From positions 1,984,001-2,048,000 of the forward strand of contig NZ_CP010897.2 of the NCBI RefSeq assembly GCF_000934605.2: DNA of 64,000 bases, in the 5' to 3' direction. Shown here one piece after another: positions 34,108 through 45,467 of this stretch. Every line of letters starts with the position of its first letter. Positions within the stretch are counted from its first letter, which is position 1. This DNA is from Pandoraea vervacti (lineage in GTDB: Bacteria > Pseudomonadota > Gammaproteobacteria > Burkholderiales > Burkholderiaceae). The position numbers were made by a program, and so were the translations under genes. Below the pieces are notes generated by a model. That model did no database searches. It saw only the letters and a list, made by a program, of their open reading frames with translations, and had not been told where the DNA came from.

Positions 34108-34587
34108 ATGAGCATCGAAGGGGTTTTGCGCGAAGGGTTCGTCACCACCACGGCTGACAAACTCATCAACTGGACGCGCACGGGTTCGCTGTGGCCGATG
34201 ACGTTCGGTCTCGCCTGCTGTGCCGTCGAAATGATGCACGCCGGCGCGGCGCGATACGATCTGGACCGGTTTGGCGTGGTGTTTCGCCCGAGCCCGCGTC
34301 AGTCGGACGTGATGATCGTGGCCGGCACGCTGTGCAACAAGATGGCGCCGGCGCTGCGCAAGGTGTACGACCAGATGGCCGAGCCGCGCTGGGTGATCTC
34401 CATGGGGTCGTGCGCCAACGGCGGCGGCTACTATCACTATTCCTACTCGGTGGTGCGCGGTTGCGATCGCATCGTGCCGGTCGATGTCTACGTGCCGGGC
34501 TGTCCGCCGACGGCCGAGGCGCTGGTCTACGGCATCATCCAGTTGCAGTCGAAGATCAAGCGGACTGCGACGATCGCGCGTAAATAA
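34108..34587 (+). CDS. nuoB: NADH-quinone oxidoreductase subunit B
   Basis: Peripheral-arm subunit holding the terminal [4Fe-4S] cluster N2 next to the quinone site. 159 aa. The ligands are seen in GLACCAVEMM (adjacent Cys pair), MGSCANGGGYYH and VPGCPPTAEAL. ATG 34108 gives the family start. It is 48 bp from nuoA and 12 bp from nuoC. Confidence 0.98.
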   Translation: MSIEGVLREGFVTTTADKLINWTRTGSLWPMTFGLACCAVEMMHAGAARYDLDRFGVVFRPSPRQSDVMIVAGTLCNKMAPALRKVYDQMAEPRWVISMGSCANGGGYYHYSYSVVRGCDRIVPVDVYVPGCPPTAEALVYGIIQLQSKIKRTATIARK

Positions 34588-34599
34588 CCGCTACCGCCC

Positions 34600-35199
34600 A
34601 TGTCTAAACTAGAACAACTCAAGACCACCCTGCAAAACGTGCTTGGCGCCCGCGCCGAGCAGTTGGTGGAAGCCCTCGACGAGCTCACGCTCACTGTCAA
34701 GGCAAGCGACTATCTCGAAGTGGCGCGCACCCTGCGCGATCATCCCGAGCTGAAGTTCGAGCAATTGATGGACGTTGCCGGGCTCGACTATTCGGCATAT
34801 GGCGATGGCGCCTACGACGGTCCGCGCTACGCCGCCGTCTCGCATCTGCTCTCGCTCACCCACAACTGGCGCCTGCGCGTGCGTGTGTTCGCACCGGAAG
34901 ACGATCTGCCGGTCGTGGCGTCGCTGATCGATCTGTGGAGCTCGGCGAACTGGTTCGAGCGCGAAGCCTTCGATCTGGTTGGTATCGTATTTGAAGGTCA
35001 CCCGGACCTGCGCCGTATCCTCACGGACTACGGCTTCATCGGTCACCCGTTCCGCAAGGACTTCCCGACGTCGGGCTATGTCGAGATGCGTTACGACCCG
35101 GAGCAGAAGCGAGTGATCTACCAGCCGGTGACGATCGAGCCGCGCGAAATCACGCCGCGCATCATCCGCGAAGAGCATTACGCCGGTCTGAAACATTAA
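34600..35199 (+). CDS. nuoC: NADH-quinone oxidoreductase subunit C
   Basis: 30-kDa-type peripheral subunit of complex I, 199 aa. The conserved signature WFEREAFDLVGIVFEGHPDL with HPFRKDFP is near residue 130-165. It is separate from NuoD here, unlike the NuoCD fusion of E. coli. nuoD starts 9 bp downstream. Confidence 0.97.
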   Translation: MSKLEQLKTTLQNVLGARAEQLVEALDELTLTVKASDYLEVARTLRDHPELKFEQLMDVAGLDYSAYGDGAYDGPRYAAVSHLLSLTHNWRLRVRVFAPEDDLPVVASLIDLWSSANWFEREAFDLVGIVFEGHPDLRRILTDYGFIGHPFRKDFPTSGYVEMRYDPEQKRVIYQPVTIEPREITPRIIREEHYAGLKH

Positions 35200-35208
35200 G
35201 GTGGCCTT

Positions 35209-36462
35209 GTGGCAGACATCAAGAATTACACCCTGAACTTCGGTCCGCAGCACCCGGCAGCACACGGCGTGCTGCGTCTGGTGCTCGAGCTGGACGGCGA
35301 AGTGATCCAGCGCGCCGATCCACACATCGGCCTGTTGCACCGCGCGACCGAAAAGCTCGCCGAATCGAAGACGTTCCTTCAGTCCGTGCCGTACATGGAT
35401 CGTCTCGATTATGTGTCGATGATGTGCAATGAGCACGCATACGTCATGGCGATCGAAAAGCTGCTCGGCGTGGACGTGCCGATTCGCGCACAATACATCC
35501 GTGTAATGTTCGACGAGATCACGCGCGTGCTGAACCACCTGATGTGGATCGGCTCGCACGCGCTCGACGTGGGCGCGATGGCGGTGTTCCTGTACGCCTT
35601 CCGTGAGCGCGAAGATCTGTTCGACGTGTACGAAGCCGTCTCGGGCGCCCGTATGCACGCGGCTTACTACCGTCCGGGCGGCGTGTATCGCGATCTGCCG
35701 GACACGATGCCGAAATATCGTGCGTCGAAGATTCACAACGAGCGCGCCATCAAGAAGATGAACGAAGCACGAGAAGGCTCGTTGCTCGACTTCATCGAAG
35801 ATTTCGCCATTCGTTTCCCGAAGTGTGTCGACGAGTACGAAACGCTGCTCACCGACAACCGTATCTGGAAGCAGCGTCTGGTCGGTATCGGTGTGGTGTC
35901 GCCCGAGCGCGCCATGCAGCTCGGCTTCTCCGGCGCGATGCTGCGCGGTTCGGGCATTGCCTGGGACTTGCGCAAGAAGCAGCCGTACGAAGTGTACGAC
36001 CGCCTGGATTTCGAGATTCCGGTGGGCAAGGAAGGCGATTGCTACGACCGTTACCTGGTGCGCGTGGAAGAAATGCGCCAGTCGGCCAGCCTGATCCGCC
36101 AGTGTGTGAAGTGGCTGCGTGCGAACCCGGGTCCGGTGATCACCGACAACCACAAGGTGGCGCCGCCCTCGCGCGTCGAGATGAAGTCGAACATGGAAGA
36201 GCTGATTCACCACTTCAAGCTCTTCACGGAAGGCTTCCACGTGCCCGCGGGCGAGACGTACGCCGCAGTCGAGCACCCGAAGGGCGAGTTCGGCATCTAT
36301 CTGGTGTCGGACGGCGCGAACAAGCCGTACCGCCTCAAGATTCGTGCGCCGGGCTTTGCCCACCTTTCCGCGCTCGACGAGATGGCGAAGGGTCACATGA
36401 TTGCAGACGCTGTCGCGATCATCGGAACCCAGGACATCGTGTTCGGCGAGATCGATCGCTAA
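35209..36462 (+). CDS. nuoD: NADH-quinone oxidoreductase subunit D
   Basis: 49-kDa-type subunit that forms the quinone-binding cavity with NuoB. 417 aa. LNFGPQHPAAHGVLRL near residue 10 contains the quinone-pocket His residues. DPHIGLLHRATEKL and the C-terminal DIVFGEIDR are conserved. The start is a GTG 9 bp after nuoC. A terminator-like hairpin follows the stop. Confidence 0.98.
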   Translation: MADIKNYTLNFGPQHPAAHGVLRLVLELDGEVIQRADPHIGLLHRATEKLAESKTFLQSVPYMDRLDYVSMMCNEHAYVMAIEKLLGVDVPIRAQYIRVMFDEITRVLNHLMWIGSHALDVGAMAVFLYAFREREDLFDVYEAVSGARMHAAYYRPGGVYRDLPDTMPKYRASKIHNERAIKKMNEAREGSLLDFIEDFAIRFPKCVDEYETLLTDNRIWKQRLVGIGVVSPERAMQLGFSGAMLRGSGIAWDLRKKQPYEVYDRLDFEIPVGKEGDCYDRYLVRVEEMRQSASLIRQCVKWLRANPGPVITDNHKVAPPSRVEMKSNMEELIHHFKLFTEGFHVPAGETYAAVEHPKGEFGIYLVSDGANKPYRLKIRAPGFAHLSALDEMAKGHMIADAVAIIGTQDIVFGEIDR

Positions 36463-36469
36463 ATGCGCA

Positions 36470-36500
36470 GCGGGCGCCTCAGGCGCCCGCGAGTTTTATT
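36470..36500 (+). terminator. terminator-like hairpin inside the nuo operon
   Basis: GCGGGCGCCT (36470-36479) pairs perfectly with AGGCGCCCGC (36481-36490) and is followed by GAGTTTTATT. It sits 8 bp after the nuoD stop in the largest gap of the operon (171 bp). It may cause partial termination or protect the nuoA-D message. Confidence 0.6.
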
Positions 36501-36633
36501 CGGCAGGGTTTCGCAGGTCGATACCATTGCCGTTTCCAGTAGCCGTGCCAGTAGTGCGTGGGCAGTCGACAAAATCGGCGCGCCCGCGCTGGCACGAGCG
36601 GGGATAACGTTTTAGAAAACAGTCGGATCGGAA

Positions 36634-37134
36634 ATGCTTTCTCCCGAAGCCCTGAAGAAAATCGACCGTGCCGTTGCCAAATACCCTGCCGAGCAGAAGC
36701 AGTCGGCGGTGATGCACGCGCTTGCCGTTGCGCAGGTCGAAAAAGGCTGGTTGTCGCCCGAAGTGATGCAATTCGTGGCGGACTACCTCGAAATGCCCGC
36801 CGTCGCGGTGCAAGAGGTCGCAACCTTCTACACCATGTTCAACACGAGCCCGGTGGGCAAGTTCAAGTTGACCGTGTGCACGAACCTGCCTTGCCAGCTC
36901 ACGCGCGGCGAAGAAATGGCCAAGTACCTGAAGGAGAAGCTGGGCGTCGAGTATGGCGATATCACGCCCGACGGCCTCTTCACGGTCAAGGAAGGCGAGT
37001 GCATGGGCGCTTGCGGCGATGCTCCCGTCATGCTGGTGAACAACCATCGCATGTGCGGCTTCATGAACGAAGAAAAGGTCGACGCGCTCCTCGATGAGCT
37101 CAAGGCCAAGGGCGCTGCAGGAGAGAAAGCATGA
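36634..37134 (+). CDS. nuoE: NADH-quinone oxidoreductase subunit E
   Basis: 24-kDa-type subunit with a thioredoxin-like [2Fe-2S] domain holding cluster N1a. 166 aa. The four Cys ligands are in VCTNLPCQL and GECMGACGDAPVM. The N-terminal helical part begins MLSPEALKKIDRAVAKYPAE. The stop overlaps nuoF by ATGA, so the two are probably coupled in translation. Confidence 0.97.
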   Translation: MLSPEALKKIDRAVAKYPAEQKQSAVMHALAVAQVEKGWLSPEVMQFVADYLEMPAVAVQEVATFYTMFNTSPVGKFKLTVCTNLPCQLTRGEEMAKYLKEKLGVEYGDITPDGLFTVKEGECMGACGDAPVMLVNNHRMCGFMNEEKVDALLDELKAKGAAGEKA

Positions 37135-38423
37135 CGTCGCTGCACAACCGTCACATCAAGCCCTTGATTCTTGCCGATCTGAACGGCGAGAACTGGCATC
37201 TCGAAGATTACGTCAAGCGCGGGGGGTACCAGCAGCTCGCCCGTATTCTGAAGGAAGGCATCACGCCCGAGCAGGTCATTGCAGACGTCAAGGCGTCCGG
37301 CCTGCGTGGTCGTGGAGGCGCAGGCTTCCCGACCGGGCTGAAGTGGAGCTTCATGCCGCGCGCGTTCCCGGGGCAGAAGTACCTCGTCTGTAATTCGGAC
37401 GAAGGCGAACCGGGCACGTTCAAGGACCGCGACATTCTGCGCTACAACCCGCACGCGCTGATCGAAGGGATGGCCATCGGTGGTTATGCCATGGGCATCA
37501 CCGTCGGCTACAACTACATCCACGGTGAAATCTACGAAGTGTACGAACGCTTCGAAGAGGCGCTGGAAGAAGCGCGCGCTGCCGGCTATCTGGGCGACAA
37601 CATTCTCGGCACGGACTTCTCGTTCCAGTTGCACGCACACCATGGCTATGGCGCGTACATCTGCGGTGAAGAAACGGCATTGCTCGAGTCGCTCGAAGGC
37701 AAGAAGGGACAGCCGCGTTTCAAGCCGCCTTTCCCGGCGAGCTTTGGTCTGTACGGCAAGCCCACGACCATCAACAACACCGAAACGTTCGCTGCCGTTC
37801 CGTTCCTGCTGGCCACCGGTCCGCAGCAGTATCTGGAATTGGGCAAGCCGAACAACGGCGGCACCAAGATTTTCTCGGTGTCGGGCGACGTCGAGCTGCC
37901 GGGTAACTACGAAGTGCCGCTGGGCACGCCGTTCTCCGAATTGCTCGAACTGGCCGGCGGCATGCGCGGCGGCAAGAAGTTGAAGGCCGTGATTCCTGGC
38001 GGTTCGTCGGCACCGGTCGTGCCGGCCGGGCTGATGATGGAAACCACGATGGACTACGACAGCATCGCCAAGGCAGGTTCGATGCTGGGTTCGGGCGCCG
38101 TGATCGTCATGGACGAGACGCGCTGCATGGTGAAGTCGCTGCTGCGCCTGTCCTACTTCTACTACGAAGAATCGTGCGGTCAGTGCACGCCTTGCCGTGA
38201 AGGTACGGGCTGGCTGTGGCGCGTGGTCAATCGTATCGAGCATGGTGAAGGCCGCAAGGAAGATCTGGACCTGCTCAACTCGGTGGCCGAGAACATCATG
38301 GGCCGTACCATTTGCGCGCTGGGCGACGCCGCAGCGATGCCGGTGCGCGGCATGCTCAAACACTTCTGGGACGAGTTCGCCTACCACGTCGAGCACAAGC
38401 ATTGCTTGGTCGGCGCTCACTAA
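37131..38423 (+). CDS. nuoF: NADH-quinone oxidoreductase subunit F
   Basis: 51-kDa-type subunit where NADH binds and gives electrons to FMN, then to cluster N3. 430 aa. The nucleotide-binding loop is GLRGRGGAGFPTGLKW near residue 60, and the flavin-site region is CNSDEGEPGTFKDR. The [4Fe-4S] ligands are in ESCGQCTPCREGT and the later GRTICALGDA. It overlaps nuoE by 4 bp. Confidence 0.98.
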   Translation: MTSLHNRHIKPLILADLNGENWHLEDYVKRGGYQQLARILKEGITPEQVIADVKASGLRGRGGAGFPTGLKWSFMPRAFPGQKYLVCNSDEGEPGTFKDRDILRYNPHALIEGMAIGGYAMGITVGYNYIHGEIYEVYERFEEALEEARAAGYLGDNILGTDFSFQLHAHHGYGAYICGEETALLESLEGKKGQPRFKPPFPASFGLYGKPTTINNTETFAAVPFLLATGPQQYLELGKPNNGGTKIFSVSGDVELPGNYEVPLGTPFSELLELAGGMRGGKKLKAVIPGGSSAPVVPAGLMMETTMDYDSIAKAGSMLGSGAVIVMDETRCMVKSLLRLSYFYYEESCGQCTPCREGTGWLWRVVNRIEHGEGRKEDLDLLNSVAENIMGRTICALGDAAAMPVRGMLKHFWDEFAYHVEHKHCLVGAH

Positions 38424-38452
38424 TCCCTTTTGACGCTTGGCATTGAACCGCT

Positions 38453-40765
38453 ATGGTTGAAATCGAAATTGACGGCCAAAAGGTCGAGGTGCCCGAAGGC
38501 AGCATGGTGATCCAGGCTGCCAAGAAGAACGGCACCTATATTCCCCACTTCTGTTACCACAAGAAGTTGTCCATCGCTGCGAACTGCCGCATGTGCCTGG
38601 TCGAGGTCGAGAAGGCCCCGAAGGCTGTGCCGGCATGTGCTACGCCGGTGGCCAACGGCATGATCGTGCGTACGAACTCCGAGAAGGCTGTGAAGGCACA
38701 GCAATCGGTCATGGAGTTCCTGCTGATCAACCACCCGCTCGACTGCCCGATCTGCGATCAGGGCGGTGAGTGCCAACTGCAGGATCTGGCAGTCGGTTAC
38801 GGCAAGTCGGCATCGCGCTATCAGGAAGAAAAGCGCGTGGTGTTCCACAAGAACGTGGGCCCGCTCATCTCGATGGAAGAGATGTCGCGCTGCATCCACT
38901 GCACCCGCTGCGTGCGCTTCGGCCAGGAAGTGGCCGGGGTCATGGAATTCGGCATGCTGGGTCGTGGCGAGCACTCGGAAATCACGTCGTTCGTCGGCAA
39001 GACGGTCGACTCCGAACTCTCGGGCAACATGATCGACCTGTGCCCGGTCGGTGCACTGACCTCGAAGCCGTTCCGCTACAGCGCCCGTACGTGGGAACTG
39101 TCGCGCCGCAAGTCGGTGAGCCCTCACGACGGCGTGGGTGCGAACCTCGTGGTGCAAGTGAAGAACAACAAGGTCATGCGCGTTGTGCCGCTCGAGAACG
39201 AAGCGATCAACGAATGCTGGATCTCGGACAAGGATCGTTTCTCGTACGAAGGTCTGAACAGCGACGAGCGCCTCACCAAGCCGATGCTCAAGCAGGGCGG
39301 TGAATGGCATGAAGTCGACTGGCAAACGGCGCTCGAGTATGTCGGCCATGGCCTGACGGACATCATCCGCGACTTCGGCGCCGACGCCGTCGCCGCGCTG
39401 GCGTCGCCGCATGCGACCGTCGAGGAACTGCATCTGCTGCAAAAGTTCGTGCGTGCACTCGGTAGCGACAACGTCGATTTCCGTCTGCGTCAGACCGACG
39501 TGTCGGGCGGCACGCAGGGTGCGCCCTGGCTCGGCCTGCCGATCGCCGAACTGGACACGCTGCAAAGCGCGCTGGTCGTCGGTTCGTTCCTGCGCAAGGA
39601 TCACCCGCTGTTCGCCTCGCGTCTGCGCTCGGCCGTCAAGGCCGGTGCTCAGCTGAACCTCCTGCATGGCTCGGACGACGATCTGCTGGTGAAACTCGCC
39701 AACAAGATCATTGCCGCACCGAGCGCGTGGGTAAGCGAGCTGGCCGGTATCGCCGTGGCCGCCGCCGCTGCCAAGGGCGTTGCCGCGCCTGCGGAGCTGG
39801 CCGGTGTGAATGCCAGCGAAGCTGCCAAGGCCATCGCCGCTTCGCTCGTCAGCGGCGAGCGTCGTGCGATTCTGTTGGGCAACGCGGCAGTTCAGCATCC
39901 GCAATTCGCGCAACTGCATGCCATCGCGCAAGTGATCGCCGACCTGACCGGCGCCAAGCTCGGCTTCCTGACCGAAGGCGCCAACACGGTTGGCGGCTAT
40001 GCCGTCAAGGCGACGAATGCCAAGGGCGCTGCCGCGCTGTTCGCACAGCCGCGTCAGGCTTATCTGCTGCTGAACGCCGAGCCGGAATTCGATTCGGCCG
40101 ATGCGAAGCAAGCCCTCACGGCACTGGGCGCCGCGAAGATGGTCGTTTCGCTCTCGCCGTTCAAGCACGGTCTCGAATACGCCGACGTGCTGCTGCCGAT
40201 CGCCCCGTTCACGGAAACGGCGGGTACGTTCATCAACGCCGAAGGTCTGCCGCAACACTTCAACGGCGTGGTGCGTGCGCTGGGTGAGACCCGCCCGGGC
40301 TGGAAGGTGCTGCGCGTGTTGGGCAACCTGCTCAAGCTGCAAGGCTTCGAACAGGACACGGCCGAACAAGTGCGCGACGAAGCGCTGGCGGGTTTCTCGG
40401 CGGCGTCGCTCGACAACCGCGCGAAGGCTGCACTGGTAGCACCGAAGGCACCGACGCAAGGTCTGGAGCGTCTGGCCGATGTGCCCATTTACGCTGCCGA
40501 CGGGCTCGTGCGCCGCGCGCCGTCGCTGCAACTGACCAACGATGCCAAGGCTGCGCTGCGCGCCACGCTGCCGGCGGCGCTGTTCGACAGCCTGGGTCTC
40601 GCCAAGGGCGACGCGGTTCGCGTGCGCCAGGGCGACGCCGTGGTTACGCTGCCGGCCGCTCGCTCGGAAACGCTGCCCGCCAATGTGGTGCGCGTACCGG
40701 CAGCCACGCCGGCGTCCGCCGCGCTTGGCGCGATGTTCGGTGAAATTTCGGTGGAGAAGGCGTAA
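38453..40765 (+). CDS. nuoG: NADH-quinone oxidoreductase subunit G
   Basis: 75-kDa-type iron-sulfur subunit, 770 aa. The N-terminal [2Fe-2S] domain has CYHKKLSIAANCRMC with a later VPACATPV. Cluster N5 has the His ligand in NHPLDCPICDQGGEC, and a [4Fe-4S] motif is CIHCTRCVRF with DLCPVGAL. The molybdopterin-like C-terminal domain is catalytically empty. The extra N7 cysteines (CxxCxxxC) of E. coli are absent: VSPHDGVGANLVV occupies that position, as in mitochondrial-type enzymes. The nuoH start follows the stop directly (TAAATG). Confidence 0.97.
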   Translation: MVEIEIDGQKVEVPEGSMVIQAAKKNGTYIPHFCYHKKLSIAANCRMCLVEVEKAPKAVPACATPVANGMIVRTNSEKAVKAQQSVMEFLLINHPLDCPICDQGGECQLQDLAVGYGKSASRYQEEKRVVFHKNVGPLISMEEMSRCIHCTRCVRFGQEVAGVMEFGMLGRGEHSEITSFVGKTVDSELSGNMIDLCPVGALTSKPFRYSARTWELSRRKSVSPHDGVGANLVVQVKNNKVMRVVPLENEAINECWISDKDRFSYEGLNSDERLTKPMLKQGGEWHEVDWQTALEYVGHGLTDIIRDFGADAVAALASPHATVEELHLLQKFVRALGSDNVDFRLRQTDVSGGTQGAPWLGLPIAELDTLQSALVVGSFLRKDHPLFASRLRSAVKAGAQLNLLHGSDDDLLVKLANKIIAAPSAWVSELAGIAVAAAAAKGVAAPAELAGVNASEAAKAIAASLVSGERRAILLGNAAVQHPQFAQLHAIAQVIADLTGAKLGFLTEGANTVGGYAVKATNAKGAAALFAQPRQAYLLLNAEPEFDSADAKQALTALGAAKMVVSLSPFKHGLEYADVLLPIAPFTETAGTFINAEGLPQHFNGVVRALGETRPGWKVLRVLGNLLKLQGFEQDTAEQVRDEALAGFSAASLDNRAKAALVAPKAPTQGLERLADVPIYAADGLVRRAPSLQLTNDAKAALRATLPAALFDSLGLAKGDAVRVRQGDAVVTLPAARSETLPANVVRVPAATPASAALGAMFGEISVEKA

Positions 40766-41830
40766 ATGAGCCTGAACGAAGTCATCAATCAATACGGCAC
40801 GCAATTGCTGGGCGTTGCCTGGCCGACGGTGTGGGCGCTGGTCCGCATTCTCGTCGTCGCCGTGATTCTGCTGCTGTGCGTGGCGTATCTGATTCTGTGG
40901 GAGCGCAAGCTCATCGGCTGGATGCACGTGCGTCTCGGTCCGAACCGCGTGGGCCCGGCCGGTTTGCTCCAGCCGATCGCCGACGTGTTGAAGCTGCTGC
41001 TCAAGGAAGTGATCACGCCGTCGCAGGTCAGCAAGGGCATTTACGCCATCGCGCCGGTGATGGCCGTGCTGCCCGCGTTCGCCATCTGGGCGGTGATCCC
41101 GTTCCAGCCGGGCGCTGTGCTGGCCGACGTGAACGCCGGTCTGCTTTACGCCATCGCCATTTCGTCGATCGGCGTGTACGGCGTGATTCTCGCCGGCTGG
41201 GCGTCGAACTCGAAGTACGCTTTCCTCGGCGCGATGCGCGCATCGGCCCAGATGATTTCGTATGAAATCGCGATGGGCTTTGCGCTGGTCACGGTGCTGA
41301 TGACGGCCGGCTCGCTCAACCTGTCGGACATCGTCCGCTCGCAAGAGCACGGCATGTTCGCCGGCATGGGCCTGAACCTGCTGTCGTGGAACTGGCTGCC
41401 GCTGCTGCCGATGTTCGTCGTCTACTTCATCTCGGGCATTGCCGAGACGAACCGCCACCCGTTCGACGTGGTGGAAGGCGAGTCGGAAATCGTGGCCGGT
41501 CACATGATCGAATACTCGGGCATGGGCTTCGCCCTGTTCTTCCTGGCCGAGTACATCAACATGATCATCATCTCGGCGCTTGCGTCGGTGCTGTTCCTGG
41601 GTGGCTGGAGTGCGCCGTTCGGCTTCCTGTCGTTCATCCCGGGCGTGTTCTGGCTGGCGTTCAAGGTGTTCCTGCTGCTGTCGGTGTTCATCTGGGTGCG
41701 TGCGACGTTCCCGCGCTACCGCTACGACCAGATCATGCGTCTGGGCTGGAAGGTGTTCCTGCCGTTGACGATCCTCTGGGTGATCGTGGTTGGGGGCTGG
41801 ATCATGTCGCCCTGGAACATCTGGGGCTGA
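40766..41830 (+). CDS. nuoH: NADH-quinone oxidoreductase subunit H
   Basis: ND1-type membrane subunit that closes the quinone tunnel. 354 aa with about eight membrane segments. ERKLIGWMHVRLGPNRVGP near residue 45 and the loop ISGIAETNRHPFDVVEGESE near residue 220 are the quinone-site and proton-entry signatures. The ATG follows the nuoG stop without a gap. Confidence 0.98.
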   Translation: MSLNEVINQYGTQLLGVAWPTVWALVRILVVAVILLLCVAYLILWERKLIGWMHVRLGPNRVGPAGLLQPIADVLKLLLKEVITPSQVSKGIYAIAPVMAVLPAFAIWAVIPFQPGAVLADVNAGLLYAIAISSIGVYGVILAGWASNSKYAFLGAMRASAQMISYEIAMGFALVTVLMTAGSLNLSDIVRSQEHGMFAGMGLNLLSWNWLPLLPMFVVYFISGIAETNRHPFDVVEGESEIVAGHMIEYSGMGFALFFLAEYINMIIISALASVLFLGGWSAPFGFLSFIPGVFWLAFKVFLLLSVFIWVRATFPRYRYDQIMRLGWKVFLPLTILWVIVVGGWIMSPWNIWG

Positions 41831-41853
41831 GGCGAACGGAGTAGAGGAATCCC

Positions 41854-42345
41854 ATGGTAAGGGCAATCAAGGACTTTTTCGGCAGTTTCCTGTTGTTGGA
41901 ACTGCTCAAGGGCATGGCGCTCACGGGGCGCTACACGTTCGCACGCAAGGTGACGGTGCAGTTTCCGGAAGAGAAGACGCCGCTGTCGCCGCGTTTTCGC
42001 GGTCTGCATGCGCTGCGTCGTTATCCCAACGGCGAAGAGCGTTGCATCGCCTGCAAGTTGTGCGAAGCGGTGTGCCCGGCAATGGCCATCACGATCGAAT
42101 CGGACGTGCGTGAAGACAACACGCGTCGTACCACGCGTTACGACATCGATCTGACCAAGTGCATTTTCTGCGGCTTCTGCGAAGAAAGCTGCCCGGTGGA
42201 CTCGATCGTCGAGACGCACATTCTCGAGTATCACGGCGAGAAGCGCGGCGATCTGTACTTCACCAAGGAGATGTTGCTCGCGGTGGGCGATCGTTACGAA
42301 AACGAAATCGCGGCGGCCAAGGCGGCCGATGCGCCGTACCGTTAA
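41854..42345 (+). CDS. nuoI: NADH-quinone oxidoreductase subunit I
   Basis: 8Fe ferredoxin-type subunit with clusters N6a and N6b. 163 aa. The two motifs are CIACKLCEAVCP and CIFCGFCEESCP. An N-terminal amphipathic helix anchors it to the membrane. A GGAATCCC-type weak ribosome site precedes the ATG. Confidence 0.98.
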   Translation: MVRAIKDFFGSFLLLELLKGMALTGRYTFARKVTVQFPEEKTPLSPRFRGLHALRRYPNGEERCIACKLCEAVCPAMAITIESDVREDNTRRTTRYDIDLTKCIFCGFCEESCPVDSIVETHILEYHGEKRGDLYFTKEMLLAVGDRYENEIAAAKAADAPYR

Positions 42346-42425
42346 AGCAGGGCAGGGCGCGGTGCATGGGTAGCGCGCCCGGTACGGCAACAGACGTTGG
42401 CTAATTCTCGGCACACCCGGTGATT

Positions 42426-43061
42426 ATGGAATTCACAACTTTTCTTTTTTACGTGTTTGCGCTGATCCTCGTGATCTCCGGCCTCAAGGTCGTGACCTCG
42501 CGCAACCCCGTACAGTCGGCACTGTTCCTGGTGCTGGCGTTCTTCAATGCTGCGGCGATCTGGATGCTGCTCGAAGCCGAGTTTCTGGCAATCATGCTGG
42601 TGCTCGTCTACGTCGGCGCGGTGATGGTGCTGTTCCTGTTCGTGGTGATGATGATCGACATCAATCTCGACGAACTGCGTCGCGGCTTCGGCAAGTTCAT
42701 TCCGCTGGCGAGTACCGTCGGCGCGATCATGATCGTCGAAGCGGCGCTCGTGCTGATGCGCGGCTACGGTGCCACGCGTGCCCCGGTCAAGGCCGTGTCG
42801 GCGCCGGACGTACCGAACACCAAGGCCCTCGGCGTGGCGCTCTACACCGATTACATCTTCGCCTTCGAAGTGGCAGGTCTGATCCTGCTGGTGGCCGTCG
42901 TGGCAGCCGTTGCGCTCACGATGCGTACCCGTAAGGACCACAAACAGACCGACCCGAGCCAGCAGGTGCGCGTGAAGAAGCGCGACCGCGTGCGTCTGGT
43001 GTCGATGCCCGCCGAAGCTCGGCAGCAATCCACCGGCACTGACAAGCCGGCGGCGGAATAA
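42426..43061 (+). CDS. nuoJ: NADH-quinone oxidoreductase subunit J
   Basis: ND6-type membrane subunit, 211 aa, with five membrane segments and the conserved LVYVGAVMVLFLFVVMMID region whose helix has the family's flexible pi-bulge. The polar, basic C-terminal tail (about 170-211) is typical of betaproteobacteria. ATG 42426 is preferred over the GTG at 42420 because MEFTTFLFYVFAL matches the family start. Confidence 0.96.
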   Translation: MEFTTFLFYVFALILVISGLKVVTSRNPVQSALFLVLAFFNAAAIWMLLEAEFLAIMLVLVYVGAVMVLFLFVVMMIDINLDELRRGFGKFIPLASTVGAIMIVEAALVLMRGYGATRAPVKAVSAPDVPNTKALGVALYTDYIFAFEVAGLILLVAVVAAVALTMRTRKDHKQTDPSQQVRVKKRDRVRLVSMPAEARQQSTGTDKPAAE

Positions 43062-43070
43062 GGAGACAGC

Positions 43071-43382
43071 ATGATGTCGTTGTCGCTAGCGCATTACCTG
43101 GTGTTGGGCGCGATTCTGTTCGCGATCAGCATTACCGGTATCTTCCTCAACCGCAGAAACGTGATTGTGCTGCTCATGGCCATCGAGCTGATGTTGCTCG
43201 CGGTCAATCTGAACTTCGTCGCGTTCTCACATTACCTGGGCGACATCGCCGGTCAGGTATTCGTGTTCTTCATTCTTACGGTGGCCGCCGCAGAAGCTGC
43301 GATCGGTCTGGCCATTCTGGTCACGCTGTTCCGTAAGCTCGAAACGGTCAACGTCGAAGATCTCGACCGCCTCAAGGGTTAA
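43071..43382 (+). CDS. nuoK: NADH-quinone oxidoreductase subunit K
   Basis: ND4L-type subunit with three membrane segments; the buried Glu residues are in MAIELMLLAVNLNFVAF and AAAEAAIGLAILV. 103 aa from ATG 43071 or 102 aa from the next ATG at 43074; GGAG (43062-43065) could serve either. Ends VNVEDLDRLKG as in relatives. Confidence 0.96.
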   Translation: MMSLSLAHYLVLGAILFAISITGIFLNRRNVIVLLMAIELMLLAVNLNFVAFSHYLGDIAGQVFVFFILTVAAAEAAIGLAILVTLFRKLETVNVEDLDRLKG

Positions 43383-43397
43383 AAAGCGAACGCTGTT

Positions 43398-45449
<2,052 letters not shown>

Positions 45450-45467
45450 CAGGGGGAGCCAATAACA

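Noticed and set aside
38420..41866. Very long open frame on the minus strand opposite nuoG and nuoH
   Set aside because: It mirrors the codon pattern of strongly conserved complex I genes; at this GC content long antisense frames are expected. No family resemblance and no ribosome site.
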